Source: Spiractinospora alimapuensis
GTDB taxonomy: Bacteria > Actinomycetota > Actinomycetes > Streptosporangiales > Streptosporangiaceae
Reading direction: 5' to 3'
DNA: 64,000 nucleotides
Assembly: GCF_018437505.1 (NCBI RefSeq)
Contig: NZ_CP072467.1
Span: forward strand, 2,356,001-2,420,000
Shown: one piece after another, positions 50,344 to 59,617 of the stretch
How the letters are laid out: each line of letters opens with the position of its first letter
How positions within the stretch are numbered: the stretch's first letter is position 1
Notes under the pieces: generated by a model
The model's database searches: none
What the model saw: only the letters and a program-made list of their open reading frames with translations
What the model was told of the DNA's origin: nothing
Made by a program: the position numbers and the translations under genes

Positions 50344-50854
50344 AGGGCTCCCCCTTGTGGAAGGTCAGCACTTTGGCGGGCGCCACGGCGAAGACGTGCG
50401 CGGAGCCACGGTCGTCGAACTCCTGTCCCGCGAGCTCCGAGGTGCTCTCCCGGAATCCGTCGTCGGTCGCCTCGAAGGGCCAGTCCAGCTTCTCCCGCCA
50501 CATGCGGGCCAACCGCTCCAACAACGCTCGGTCGGTGACGCGGACGGCCGATCCCTCCACGACGACATCGGTCCCCGACCCGAAGACGTTCGTCCCGGTG
50601 GTGAGGACGCACGCCGGGTTGCGGCCGAGGTTCACCGCCTTCTGTTCCCCCGGGCCGGTACAGAAGTGCAGGGCACCGTCGAGCCACATCGCGGGAAGCG
50701 GTGTGACGTGGGGGCGTCCGTCCCGACGCACCGTGGAGAGCCAGAAGATGTCCGCGGCGTGGATCAGGTCCACTACGTCCGACCATGGCAGGGCGAGCGC
50801 GCCCTGGCTGGAGAAACGGGTATCGATCTCGGTGATGGGCTCCTGGGTGGACAT
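50315..50854 (-). CDS. Pyridoxamine 5'-phosphate oxidase-like (FMN/F420-binding) protein
   Basis: 179 residues with a split-barrel fold: IFWLSTVRRDGRPHVTPLPA, LHFCTGPGEQKAVNLGRNPA and VVVEGSAVRVTD are the strands typical of general stress/F420-dependent flavin-like proteins. Trp in FHKGEPFSQTRYRF near the end matches this group. It may reduce or bind FMN, F420 or heme; the substrate is unknown. ATG 50854 has AAGAAGAGG upstream. Convergent with and overlapping the WYL gene. Confidence 0.82.
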   Translation of the reverse strand: MSTQEPITEIDTRFSSQGALALPWSDVVDLIHAADIFWLSTVRRDGRPHVTPLPAMWLDGALHFCTGPGEQKAVNLGRNPACVLTTGTNVFGSGTDVVVEGSAVRVTDRALLERLARMWREKLDWPFEATDDGFRESTSELAGQEFDDRGSAHVFAVAPAKVLTFHKGEPFSQTRYRFR

Positions 50855-50936
50855 GACCTCTTCTTTCCCGCTGGGCACAGGTGACACGACTCTGACCAGG
50901 TCTGAGTCGAAAAGTCACCGGACACCGAACGTGCCT

Positions 50937-50981
50937 TGGGCCTCACCCTCCGCCCCCTCACGGGGGTGAGGCTGAGGCCCA
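50937..50981 (-). terminator. Nested hairpin terminating the catabolic cluster
   Basis: Outer arms TGGGCCTCA/TGAGGCCCA with an inner CTCACCC/GGGTGAG pairing form one long stem-loop, 31 bases beyond the last gene of the HyuAB cluster and before the PNPOx-like gene. Confidence 0.55.
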
Positions 50982-51011
50982 CAAGCGCGTAGGCGGCGGG
51001 TCACCCCACCT

Positions 51012-51359
51012 TCACGAGGGGGACGCTTGGTCGCCCTCCCCCTGGCGGCGCTTCTCGTAGTCGGCGGCGAGCCCGAGCATGAGCCCTCGAGCCAGGGTGT
51101 GCCGATCGACCGCCATGACCCGCTCCACGCTCTGCAGGCCGGGAAGGGCGCTCACACACTCCTCGAGGGTTTCCCGGTCGGGAGCCTCGAACAGCATGTA
51201 GTACTGCAACGTGTCGACGGTGCCGCAGCCACCCAGCCAGATCACCGGCCCACGCGGCGGATCCTCCAAGGAGCGCGCGACCACTGCGGCGAGTGGCTGG
51301 AGATGGTCCTCGGTGGGGTCGGCGTCCGGGGGGAGCCGCTGGCGCACCATGAACTTCAT
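51012..51359 (-). CDS. Small protein of unknown function in the HyuAB cluster
   Basis: 115 residues. Looks like a compact ferredoxin-like alpha/beta domain (MKFMVRQRLPPDADPTEDHL; TLQYYMLFEAPDRETLEECV). I do not recognise a named family; similar short 'DUF3303-like' domains exist. It overlaps the acyl-CoA synthetase stop by four bases (ATGA), so it is the last cistron of the operon and is translated with it. It may be a binding or accessory subunit. Confidence 0.65.
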   Translation of the reverse strand: MKFMVRQRLPPDADPTEDHLQPLAAVVARSLEDPPRGPVIWLGGCGTVDTLQYYMLFEAPDRETLEECVSALPGLQSVERVMAVDRHTLARGLMLGLAADYEKRRQGEGDQASPS

Positions 51360-52975
51360 CGCCGCTCCTCGGGGATCTCGTCCGTCCCGTCGGTGCCGAG
51401 CTTCTTCAGCTTGAACTTCTGGATCTTTCCGGTTTCGGTCTTCGGCAGCTCCTCGAGGAACCGTACGTAGCGGGGCACGGCGAAACGCGGCAGGTGCTCC
51501 CGACAGAACGCCACGATCTCCGTCGCGGTGGACTTCTGGCCGGATTTGAACGTGACCGCGATCGCGATCTCCTCCTCGCCGAACGGCGAGGGCACCGGGT
51601 AGGCGGCCGCTTCCGCCACGGTGTCCATCGCGTTGACGACGTTCTCGACCGTCTGCGCGGCCACGTTCTCCCCACGGCGCCGGATCATGTCCTTGATCCG
51701 GTCGGAGAACCAGAGATAACCGTCCTCGTCCAGGTAGCCCGCGTCCCCGGTGTGCAACCCGAAGTTGCGCGTGGTCTCCAGGGTGGTCGCCGGCTGGTTG
51801 AGGTATCCGGAGAAGGTCGACCACGGCTCGTCGCTGGACACGACGATCTCACCGACCTCGCCCGCGGGCACCTCGCGGTCGTACTCGTCGACGATCCGAA
51901 GCCGGTAGGGCGGGTACGGCTTCCCGCAGGCTCCCTTCGGCCCGCCGAAGTTGAACACCGTGATGTTGCTTTCCGTGCTGGCGTACGCCTCGAACACCGT
52001 GACGCCGAAGCGTTCGGTGAACCGGTCGCCCACCGCGGGCGGACACGGGGCGAGTAGGCCACGGGTGATCGAGTGCTCCCGATCCTTGGCCGAGGGCGGT
52101 TGGGCCATCAGGAAGTGGCCCACGGAGAGCAGGGCGTGCATCGCCGTCGCCTCGAACCGCCGCGCCTGGTCGAAGAACGCGCGACCGCTGAACGCACGAA
52201 CGTACCCGCAGCGCGCCCCCGACAGGAAGCTGGCCCCGACGTTCATGTACCGCCCCGCCGCGTGGAACAGCGGAAGGATGCTCATGAGGGTGTCCGAGCC
52301 GTCCAGGGTGAGAGCGGCGGCCGTGCGCTGGCTGATCAGGTAACAGTGGTGGTGCGGCAACACGGCGCCCTTGGGCAACCCGGTCGTCCCCGACGTGTAC
52401 ATGATCGTGGCCGCCATGTCGGTCCGGACGTCCTCGCCGGTGTTCAGGACCGTCGTCTCGTCGGCGAGCATCTCGTCCAGGGTGTGCCCGGAGCCGGGAT
52501 CGTCCGCGCCCTCGCCCCCCTCGGGGGCCGCCTCGAACATCATCGGCGACGCGCCCTCGGGGAGGGCGGCGAGGAGGGCGTCCCGGAACTGGGGAGCGAC
52601 GACGACCGCCTTGGGGTCGGCGTCGGCGAGCAGGTGCCGCAGACTCCCACCCACCAGCGCCGGGTTCACCGGGACCTCGACGGCGCCGATCTTGGCCAGA
52701 GCGGTGCCGATGTACACGACCCGTACGTCGTTGGCCATCAGGGTCACGACCCGGTCGCCGGCCCCGAGGCCGCGCGCCCGCAGCGCGGCGGCGACCGCGC
52801 TCGCCCGCTGGTTCACCTGCGCGTAGGTCACGGCGACGCCGTCGTCCTGCACGTAGCACTCGCGGTCCGGGTCGTGCTCCACCCACCGCTCGATGATGGT
52901 GCTGAACACACGGTCATGGACGTCGAGGTGGAACGGGAGGGCCAGTTCGAGACGCGTGGGCGGTGACCAACTCAC
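51356..52975 (-). CDS. AMP-forming acyl-CoA synthetase/ligase
   Basis: 539 residues, ANL superfamily. The ATP P-loop MYTSGTTGLPKGAVL is near 165-180, the A5 motif is YASTESN, the A7 motif HTGDAGYLDEDGYLWFSDR and the C-terminal Lys is in PKTETGKIQKF. It activates a carboxylate to its CoA ester through an adenylate. Within this cluster the substrate is likely the carboxylated product of the HyuAB enzyme, such as a 3-oxo acid. GTG 52975 overlaps the zinc-ribbon stop. Benzoylacetate-CoA ligase plays this role in acetophenone degradation. Confidence 0.88.
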   Translation of the reverse strand: MSWSPPTRLELALPFHLDVHDRVFSTIIERWVEHDPDRECYVQDDGVAVTYAQVNQRASAVAAALRARGLGAGDRVVTLMANDVRVVYIGTALAKIGAVEVPVNPALVGGSLRHLLADADPKAVVVAPQFRDALLAALPEGASPMMFEAAPEGGEGADDPGSGHTLDEMLADETTVLNTGEDVRTDMAATIMYTSGTTGLPKGAVLPHHHCYLISQRTAAALTLDGSDTLMSILPLFHAAGRYMNVGASFLSGARCGYVRAFSGRAFFDQARRFEATAMHALLSVGHFLMAQPPSAKDREHSITRGLLAPCPPAVGDRFTERFGVTVFEAYASTESNITVFNFGGPKGACGKPYPPYRLRIVDEYDREVPAGEVGEIVVSSDEPWSTFSGYLNQPATTLETTRNFGLHTGDAGYLDEDGYLWFSDRIKDMIRRRGENVAAQTVENVVNAMDTVAEAAAYPVPSPFGEEEIAIAVTFKSGQKSTATEIVAFCREHLPRFAVPRYVRFLEELPKTETGKIQKFKLKKLGTDGTDEIPEERR

Positions 52976-53175
52976 GATTCCCCCTGCGGGGGTGCCACGA
53001 TCTTCTCGCTTTCCAAGGTGGTGAGGCAGGTGCGGCACTTCACGACGCGGAGCCAGCCGCGGTAGTCGGCCAGCCGGTAGCGGAACACGGTGTCGGCGCC
53101 GCAGGCACTACAGCTCGTGTCCACCCGCTCCAGGGGTTCGTCGATCGTTAGTTCTTGGGGTTGTGGGAACAGCAT
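52972..53175 (-). CDS. Small zinc-ribbon protein of the HyuAB cluster
   Basis: 67 residues. Two CxxC pairs, C22xxC25 and C47xxC50, make a zinc ribbon; the N-terminal segment LFPQPQELTIDEPLERVDT is polar. Small zinc-binding subunits accompany acetone carboxylase (gamma) and acetophenone carboxylase (about 15 kDa), and this may be a reduced version. ATG 53175 has AAGGAGAAAAC upstream. It lies 40 bases after HyuB and overlaps the acyl-CoA synthetase start (GTGA). Confidence 0.7.
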   Translation of the reverse strand: MLFPQPQELTIDEPLERVDTSCSACGADTVFRYRLADYRGWLRVVKCRTCLTTLESEKIVAPPQGES

Positions 53176-53215
53176 GTGTTTTCTCCTTGCCCGTCAACTG
53201 TCGGCCCGTACGTGC

Positions 53216-55056
53216 TCACCAACCATCGGCTCCCGGTGTCACGAGCCCGTCGCGGATGTCCTTGCGCAGTGCCTCCGGGTCACGCTCGGCGGGGTCGCCG
53301 TAGCCGCCTCCGCCCGGCAAATGGACGGCGATCACGTCGCCCGCGGCGAACGGCTTCCCCGCGCCCTTGCTGTTGCGGAACTCCGTTCCGGGTTCGTCCT
53401 CGGACGGGGCGGGCGCGCCCGACTCCGAATAGGCGAACCCCGAGATCACCTCGGCCTGGGGCAGGTCCGCTCCGCTGGCCCAGCTCTCCAGTCCGCCCCG
53501 GTGGACGGTGATCGAGGCGCGGGCGCCAGTACCTCCGCCCAGCACCCCCTGAGTCGGGAAGCGGCACTGGTCGAGCTGGTAGATCATCTCCACGCCGGTC
53601 TGGGGCGCGACGACCAGTCGGGTGGCCGGGCCGCCCCGGTGCTTGCCCGGGCCCGCTGTGTCGGGGACGAACTCCCGCGCCACCACCAGAACGGGATACG
53701 CCTCCTCGTCGAGCTCGATGGAGGGCTCCACACAGTTGGCGCCTTCGGAGAGGGTGAAGCTGCACCCGTCGCCGACGGCGGTACCACCGAAGGGACCGAC
53801 AGGGCGCGGATGGTGATGAACGGCGTCGGCACCCCCGATCGGGCGTCGAGGCCCGCGAGGCCGAACGCGGCGACGTCGTCGTAGTTCTCGGCGACCGCGA
53901 GCTCGGGATCCGCCTTGGAGAGGGCGAGCTTGACGAGGCTGAGCGCCTTGGTGAGCAGCATCGTGTGCCCGGCGTTGGTCGAGGCCGGGGGTAGGGCATG
54001 CAGACAGCTCCCCGGCGGAACCACGACGTGGATGGGCCGGTAGCTGCCGGCGTTGGGGCTCGCGCCCACCGTCCGCAGAATCGCGCCGAGTCCGAGGTGC
54101 GCCGCCGACACGGTGTCCGACCACTGGGAGGCGTATCCGCCCCACTCCTCCCGCCGGGTGCCGGAGTAGTCGACCTCGACGTTCTCACCATGCTTGCGAA
54201 CAGTGCAGCGCAGCACCATCGGTTCGCCGTGCATGTTGTTGTCCAGGTAGTCCTCCGCCGTGTACTCCCCGTCCGGGACCTGGCGCAGGGCGTGCCGCAC
54301 GGCGCGCTCGGAGTAGTCGAGGGTGTACTGGATGGCGCTGCGGTAGGCCTCGCGGCCGTAGCGCGAGACGTAGTGGCCGACCATGTCCGCGCCGAGCTGC
54401 AGGGCCGACTTGATGACCTGCATGTCGTTGGTACTGACCTCGGGGATCCGGGTCTGCTCGGTGAACAGTTCCAGGGTCTCCTGGACCAGCTCCCCCTTCT
54501 TGTACAGAAGGCGGGGGGACAGCCGAATCCCCTCGGAGTACATGTCCTGCTGCAGACCGGCGCCCAGGCCGCCGGGAACCGGGCCGCCGATGTCCAGCCA
54601 GTGGGTGATGCTGACGGCGAACCCCATCAGCTCGTCGCCGTCGAAGATCGGCATCGCCGCTCCGACGTCGTTGACGTGGCTCCCGCCGCGGTAGGGGTCG
54701 TTGTAGACGATGACGTCGCCGGGCTCGAAGCGGTCCACGCCCCAACGCTCGATGGCCATTCGCGCGTAGTACTGGTTGATGACGTAGTGGCCGGCCGCGG
54801 CGGTGGCCATCGCGACCGCGTCGAAGTCCAGGTCGCGTTCCTCGTCGCGGGGTGTCAGCAACCCGATCCCGAAGTCGTTGACCTCGCTGAGGAGCGGGCT
54901 GAGCGCCGCCGTGTTGATCCGCAACTGCATCTGGAGCGCCACGAAGCCCAGGGCGTGGCGCAGCACCTCGGCCGTCGTGAGGTCGATGCCGTACCGGTCC
55001 TGTACCTCCTGGGCGTTCAACTGCAGCGAACCCGACTGCTCTGAAGCGTTGGTCAT
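53216..55056 (-). pseudogene. HyuB-type hydantoinase/oxoprolinase B subunit, split by one missing base
   Basis: The N-terminal two-thirds, from ATG 55056 to about 53810, has GGYASQWSDTVSAAHLGLGA and NDPYRGGSHVNDV, the hallmark of hydantoinase B/acetone carboxylase alpha. The C-terminal third continues in another frame from about 53806 with RPVGPFGGTAVGDGCSF, GPGKHRGGPATRLVV and VAVHLPGGGGYGDPAERDPE. One added base at GCGCCCTG (53806-53813) yields 613 residues with every motif intact. It pairs with the upstream HyuA (ATGA overlap). ATP-dependent hydrolysis or carboxylation needs both subunits. Confidence 0.8.
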
Positions 55057-57095
55057 GACCGCTTGGCCTCCTTCAGTTCCACGATGACGTCTCCGACCTC
55101 GTTGACCCGGGCGACGTCCCCGGCGTCGAGCACTCCGGTGTAGCTGGCCGCCTCGATGACGGCGGGGCCGTGCACGACCTGCCCCGGGGCGAACTCGTCG
55201 GCCCGGTAGACCGCGGCCCCGTCGTGCTCGACTCCCCCGATGACGATCGTGCGGTGCGTCCGCGGGGCGGCGTCGGCCTTCGGTGTCAGGGCCTGGGGTC
55301 GGACGGTGCGGTCGGCCGTGGAGACGACCCGCACTCGGACACTGGAGATGTGCAGGGGCGCGGGCAGGCTGTAGCCGAACTGCCGGTGGTGCGCCGCGTT
55401 GAACGCCTCGGTGAGATGCGCGAGGGCGTCGGTGCGGGTCGGGTCGACGAACGCTGGAAGCTCCCAGCGCTGTCCGGCGTACATCGCGTCCACGACGAAC
55501 TCGGCGTGCAGGGTCTCGGTGTCGCCGCCGAGGTTCCCCTCCAGGCGCGCGGCCGTCTCCCGCATGCGGGCGAAGGCGTCGGCCACGAGCTCCTCGGAGG
55601 CCAGGGCCATCACGGGCGAGACCTCCTCCTCGAACCCGGCTCCCTCCAGGAGTCCGAACGCGGAGAACACGCCGGCGAGCGCGGGGAACACGACCCGCGG
55701 CATCTCCAAGACGCGGGCGACCTGGGTGGCGGCGAACGGTCCGGCGGCGCCGTAGGCGAGGAGGCTGAACTCGCGCGGGTCGACGCCGCGGTACACGGTG
55801 AGCTGGCGGATCGCTTCGGCCATGCGGTGGATCGCGACCTCGGCGACCGTGCTGGCCACCTCTCGGGGCTCCGCGCCGAGCGTCTCCGCGAGTCGGCCGT
55901 ACGCCTGCTCGGCGGCGGCGACGTCGGGACGGATCTCCCCGCCGAGGGGGTTGTCGGGCGCCAACCAGCCGAGCAGGAGGAGGGCGTCGGTCACGGTGGG
56001 CAGTTCGCCGCCCCGGCCGTAGCACGCCGGACCGGGGTTGCTTCCGGCGCTCTCCGGACCGACGTTCAGGCCGCCGGCGGCGTCGAGCGCGGCGATGCTG
56101 CCGCCGCCCGCGCCGATGCTGTGGATCTCCAGCACCGGCATGCTCACGATGAGGTCGTGTTCGAGCTCCAGCTCGCGTTTGGTGGAGGCCCGGCCGTCGG
56201 CGACGACGGCGACGTCGGTGCTGGTGCCGCCCATGTCGAACCCGACGAGGTTGGGCGTGTTCAGCAGCCGCGAGTAGGTCTGCACTCCCATGACCCCACC
56301 GACCGGGCCACTGTTGAGCGTGGTCACCGGGATCGAGCTCACGGTGTCGGGGGTGCTCAGCCCGCCGTCGTTCGTCATGAACATCAGGGGCGCCCGGTGC
56401 CCGGCGTCGCTGAGCCGTCGCTCGATGGAGCGTGTGTAGTCGGCCATCATGGGCTGGGCGTAGGCGTTGAGCACCGAGGTGGAAAGCCGGTTGTACTCAC
56501 GGGGGAACGGAGCGACCTCCGAGGAGACGCTGACGCCGAGGTCCGGGAACCGGTCGCGGATGAGCTTGGCCGCGCGTTGTTCGTGCTCGGGGTGCTTGTA
56601 GGAGTGCAGGAAACACACGGCGATGCTGCGGCAACCGTCCGCGCGCAGGTCCTCGACCTCCCGTAGGAGCCCTTCCTCGTCGAGGGGAACGAGGATGTCG
56701 CCGTTGGCCTGGATGCGCTCACGCACGGTCCGGCGCCGGTAGCGTTCCACGATCGGCCGGAGCTCGTGGGGGCGTCGCCATCGGGGATCGAGGAGCGCGT
56801 CGGCGGAGCGCCACCCCCGGCCCATGTCGAGCAGGTCACGGAAGCCGTCCGTCGTGATCAGCCCGATCTCCGCGCCACGGCGGGTGAGGATCGCGTTGAG
56901 CGCGACCGTGGTGCCGTGCACGATCTGCTGGACGGCGTCCGCGTCGACCTCGGCCTTGCCCAGTGAGTTCAGCAGGCCGGCGGCGAGGTCTCCGTGCGTG
57001 GTCAGGGACTTGGCGGCGACCTTCACTCGGTCGTCCTCCGCGACGACCAGGTCGGTGAAAGTCCCACCCGTGTCGATTCCGATTCGTGTCGCCAT
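55053..57095 (-). CDS. HyuA-type hydantoinase/oxoprolinase A subunit (ATPase)
   Basis: 680 residues in the ASKHA fold: phosphate loop 1 RIGIDTGGTFTDLVV at the start, loop 2 VGFDMGGTSTDVAVV near 278-292, and GAGGGSIAALD. HyuA subunits spend ATP to phosphorylate a substrate that the B subunit then handles. ATG 57095 has GAGGAG. With hyuB, the zinc ribbon, a CoA ligase and an SDR nearby, carboxylation of a ketone is likelier than hydantoin or oxoproline hydrolysis, but the sequence alone does not settle that. The name N-methylhydantoinase is often given to such proteins. Confidence 0.88.
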   Translation of the reverse strand: MATRIGIDTGGTFTDLVVAEDDRVKVAAKSLTTHGDLAAGLLNSLGKAEVDADAVQQIVHGTTVALNAILTRRGAEIGLITTDGFRDLLDMGRGWRSADALLDPRWRRPHELRPIVERYRRRTVRERIQANGDILVPLDEEGLLREVEDLRADGCRSIAVCFLHSYKHPEHEQRAAKLIRDRFPDLGVSVSSEVAPFPREYNRLSTSVLNAYAQPMMADYTRSIERRLSDAGHRAPLMFMTNDGGLSTPDTVSSIPVTTLNSGPVGGVMGVQTYSRLLNTPNLVGFDMGGTSTDVAVVADGRASTKRELELEHDLIVSMPVLEIHSIGAGGGSIAALDAAGGLNVGPESAGSNPGPACYGRGGELPTVTDALLLLGWLAPDNPLGGEIRPDVAAAEQAYGRLAETLGAEPREVASTVAEVAIHRMAEAIRQLTVYRGVDPREFSLLAYGAAGPFAATQVARVLEMPRVVFPALAGVFSAFGLLEGAGFEEEVSPVMALASEELVADAFARMRETAARLEGNLGGDTETLHAEFVVDAMYAGQRWELPAFVDPTRTDALAHLTEAFNAAHHRQFGYSLPAPLHISSVRVRVVSTADRTVRPQALTPKADAAPRTHRTIVIGGVEHDGAAVYRADEFAPGQVVHGPAVIEAASYTGVLDAGDVARVNEVGDVIVELKEAKRS

Positions 57096-57691
57096 TGCTC
57101 CTCATTTTTGGTTTGTACAGGGGGCGAATCCACGGCGAGGCCGTCGAGGAGAGAAGAGAGCCGGCGGTCACATGCCCGTTCCCAGAGGGAGCGGGAACGG
57201 TTCTGGCGCCGCATGCGCCGCCGGCCATTTGACCACGGGCCAATAATTAACCCGTTGGTAAGTACAAATTCCCCAGGGTGTCGCCGCACATCGGCGACCG
57301 CGAGCCACGTGAGGTACTCACCGACGGAACCCGTGGGATGTTTCCGGTGGACAACCACAAAATGGCGACCGTTCACCGCCTTTGCTCGTCATGCCACCGC
57401 CGCCCGATTTGTCGTGCCTGAGTGGAATTGGCGGTTGGATTTCGTTTCGATCCGCAATACTAACCGGATAGTACAATAACTGTGACGCACCAGACAAGAC
57501 GTCAGTTTGGCGAGATGTCGGTTCGTGCGGAGTCGCCGCGGCGTGGCCTCTCCGCGCCCGGTTCACCAGGAGGTGTCCGGCGCACAGGGGATTTCGCTAC
57601 CGGAAACACCCGACCGACCGACGCGGAGGCGGCACCGGTGCGCGACACGACAAAGGACTGGCGTCCGGCCCGGACCACCGGCGGCGCGGAA
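57096..57691 (-). other. Long leader region upstream of hyuA
   Basis: About 600 bases without a coding frame I can support. It holds a hairpin (57176-57183 with 57193-57200), a smaller GGCGC/GCGCC hairpin close by, an AT-rich stretch with TTAACCCGTTGGTAAG near 57250, and the inverted repeat TACTAACCGGATAGTA at 57458-57473. The last looks like a TetR-family operator. Promoter positions cannot be fixed by eye. Confidence 0.45.
57458..57473. promoter_or_regulatory. Inverted repeat, candidate TetR operator upstream of hyuA
   Basis: TACTAACCGGATAGTA has perfect five-base TACTA/TAGTA arms around ACCGGA, embedded in AT-rich sequence between the TetR gene end and hyuA. Position and length fit a TetR-type operator for the HyuAB operon. 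Confidence 0.4.
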
Positions 57692-58321
57692 TCAGTCCGC
57701 GGAAGCCGGTGCGCGACGCTGGGCGGACTCGGACTCGGACTCGGGTTGAACGTAACCGGAGAGCAGGCCCATCACCTCGTCCAGGATCTCGTCCGGCTTG
57801 AGCCTGCCGAGGGGGTCGTACCAACGGGACACCGACAGCGTCATGCCGTGGATCAGGTTCACCATCGTGCCGACGTCGAGGTCAGCGCGCACGACGCCCT
57901 CCTCGGCGCACTGCCGCAGCAGCCCGGCCGCGGCGCGGTTCACGTCACGCGCCCACGACTGGTAGTTGCGGAGCGCCTGGGGCGAGAGCTGACGCTGGTC
58001 CGTCGTCAACACCACGATGTAGGTCCGATACCGGATCGCGGACTTGACCTGGACCCGAAGGTAGCTCTCCAGCTTGCTCCTGGCGCTGGCGTCGCTGCTC
58101 AGGATCTCCTCGATGTTGTGGCGGAGCGGATAGATGACCTGCTCGACGATGGTCTCCAGCAGCCAGCTCTTGGACTCGACGTACTGGTAGACGGTCGGCT
58201 TGCTCACCCCGGCCTCGGCGGCCACGTCACTGATGGTCGCGTTCACGAAGCCCTTGCGCTCGAAGACCCGTGCGGCGGCGTCGACAAGTTCCTGGACACT
58301 GGTAGCTCGCTCTCGCGCCAT
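57692..58321 (-). CDS. TetR-family regulator of the HyuAB/SDR cluster
   Basis: 209 residues. N-terminal HTH about 8-52: VDAAARVFERKGFVNATISD then VAAEAGVSKPTVYQYVESK. The C-terminal domain (YIVVLTTDQRQLSPQALRNY) is of the acyl-CoA-responsive TetR_C type seen near fatty-acid or aromatic degradation genes. Sits between SDR and hyuA, all on the minus strand. A candidate operator, ACCGAAC-CGACC-GTTCAGT, lies 53 bases upstream. Confidence 0.82.
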   Translation of the reverse strand: MARERATSVQELVDAAARVFERKGFVNATISDVAAEAGVSKPTVYQYVESKSWLLETIVEQVIYPLRHNIEEILSSDASARSKLESYLRVQVKSAIRYRTYIVVLTTDQRQLSPQALRNYQSWARDVNRAAAGLLRQCAEEGVVRADLDVGTMVNLIHGMTLSVSRWYDPLGRLKPDEILDEVMGLLSGYVQPESESESAQRRAPASAD

Positions 58322-58373
58322 GCCGTCCTTTCGCTCCGACCCCGCCTACGCCGACCTCGCCTGGTGAGAGATT

Positions 58374-58392
58374 ACCGAACCGACCGTTCAGT
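58374..58392. promoter_or_regulatory. Candidate operator of the TetR gene
   Basis: ACCGAAC and GTTCAGT, separated by CGACC, are complementary at six of seven positions. It is followed on the minus-strand upstream side by TATAG-like AT-rich sequence, and lies 53 bases before the TetR start, suitable for autoregulation. The rest of the 317-base gap to the SDR gene shows no gene. Confidence 0.4.
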
Positions 58393-58638
58393 AGGTTGTA
58401 TAGTCTTTCGATTCATGCCCCACCGCGCGAAAGACCAACACTCCCCGGAAAGTCAACCCTCCGTGGCGTGAGCAGTTCCTGGCGGGAGGGGGGACACGGT
58501 GTGACACGTCGACGTCGCCGAGCGTGCGCGCGGCCGACATCGGTCAAGCCCGCCACCCGGTCACCTCACCGGGGAGGCCGACCGACACGATGGCGGGCTT
58601 CGCGTGACCATCCGGTCCGACGGACCGGAAACGCGGCA

Positions 58639-59403
58639 TCAGCGGGCGGACATGCGCGTCGCGGCGTCGAGACGGACGCACTCGGCGTTGATGTAGGCGT
58701 TCTCCACCATGCTTCGGACGAGTCGCGCGAACTCGTCCGGCTCACCCAGACGTTGGGGTTCGGTGACCATGGAGACCAGTCCGGCGCGCACCGCTTCCGG
58801 TAGCCCCGCGGCCATCGGGGTGTCGAAGAGGCCGGGCGCGATGGTGTTCACCCGAACGCCCTTGCCGGCGAACTCCCGCGCGACCGGGAGCGCGAGGCCG
58901 ACCAACCCGGCCTTGCTCGCGCTGTACGCGGCCTGACCGATCTGTCCCTCGAAGGCGGCGCCCGAGGCCGTGTTGATCACGACGCCGCGCTCCCCGCCGC
59001 CATCCGGCTCGTTGCGCAGCATCGCCGCGGCCGCCACCCGCATGACGTTGAACGTCCCGCACAGGTTGATGTCCACCACGCGCCGGAAGTCCTCAAGGCT
59101 GGCGGGTTCTCCCCGGGACACCAATTTCGCTCCGGAGCTCACGCCGGCGGTGTTCACGTTCACGTGCACCGCGCCGAACGCGTCGACGGCCTCGGCGATG
59201 GCGGTCTCGACGGACTCCGCGTCCGTGACGTCGATCTCGACGGCGATCGCGCGGGGAAGCGCGTCGGCGACCTCGCGGGCCCCGTTTCCGTCCCGGTCCA
59301 AGACCGCGACCGCGGCACCGTGCTTGGCGAGATCAGCGCACACCGCGCGACCCAGGCCCGAAGCGCCACCAGCGACGACAGCGACTTTGTCGGCGACATC
59401 CAC
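58639..59403 (-). CDS. SDR dehydrogenase, 3-hydroxyacyl-CoA dehydrogenase (HSD10) type
   Basis: 254 residues. NAD(H) motif VVAGGASGLGRAV, catalytic Ser in NTASGAAFEG, YSASK (Tyr, Lys), and the NEPDGGGERGVVINTASG, GQIGQAAYSASKAG and TIAPGLFDTPM segments of HSD10-like type II 3-hydroxyacyl-CoA dehydrogenases. It oxidises a hydroxy group on an acyl-CoA or an alcohol; in a ketone cluster it could make the ketone from a secondary alcohol or act after thioester formation. GTG 59403 has GGAAGGA eight bases upstream. A TTGACG-N17-TTTAAA promoter lies near 59459-59487. Confidence 0.85.
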   Translation of the reverse strand: MDVADKVAVVAGGASGLGRAVCADLAKHGAAVAVLDRDGNGAREVADALPRAIAVEIDVTDAESVETAIAEAVDAFGAVHVNVNTAGVSSGAKLVSRGEPASLEDFRRVVDINLCGTFNVMRVAAAAMLRNEPDGGGERGVVINTASGAAFEGQIGQAAYSASKAGLVGLALPVAREFAGKGVRVNTIAPGLFDTPMAAGLPEAVRAGLVSMVTEPQRLGEPDEFARLVRSMVENAYINAECVRLDAATRMSAR

Positions 59404-59617
59404 TTGGTTGTTCCTTCCAACGCCGCGGGAATTAACTTTCCTTACTGGTTAACCTTGATTTAAACACGCGCCCCCAAATGACGTCAAGAATGGTCAGACC
59501 TGCGCCACGCGCCCTCTCGGACGCGTCATCGCACGTCAGCCCACATCGCTACCCGCGACGGAGAACCGACGCGACGACGGTCGCTGTCCGGAGAAGGCCA
59601 CGACCACGCGACCGGGT

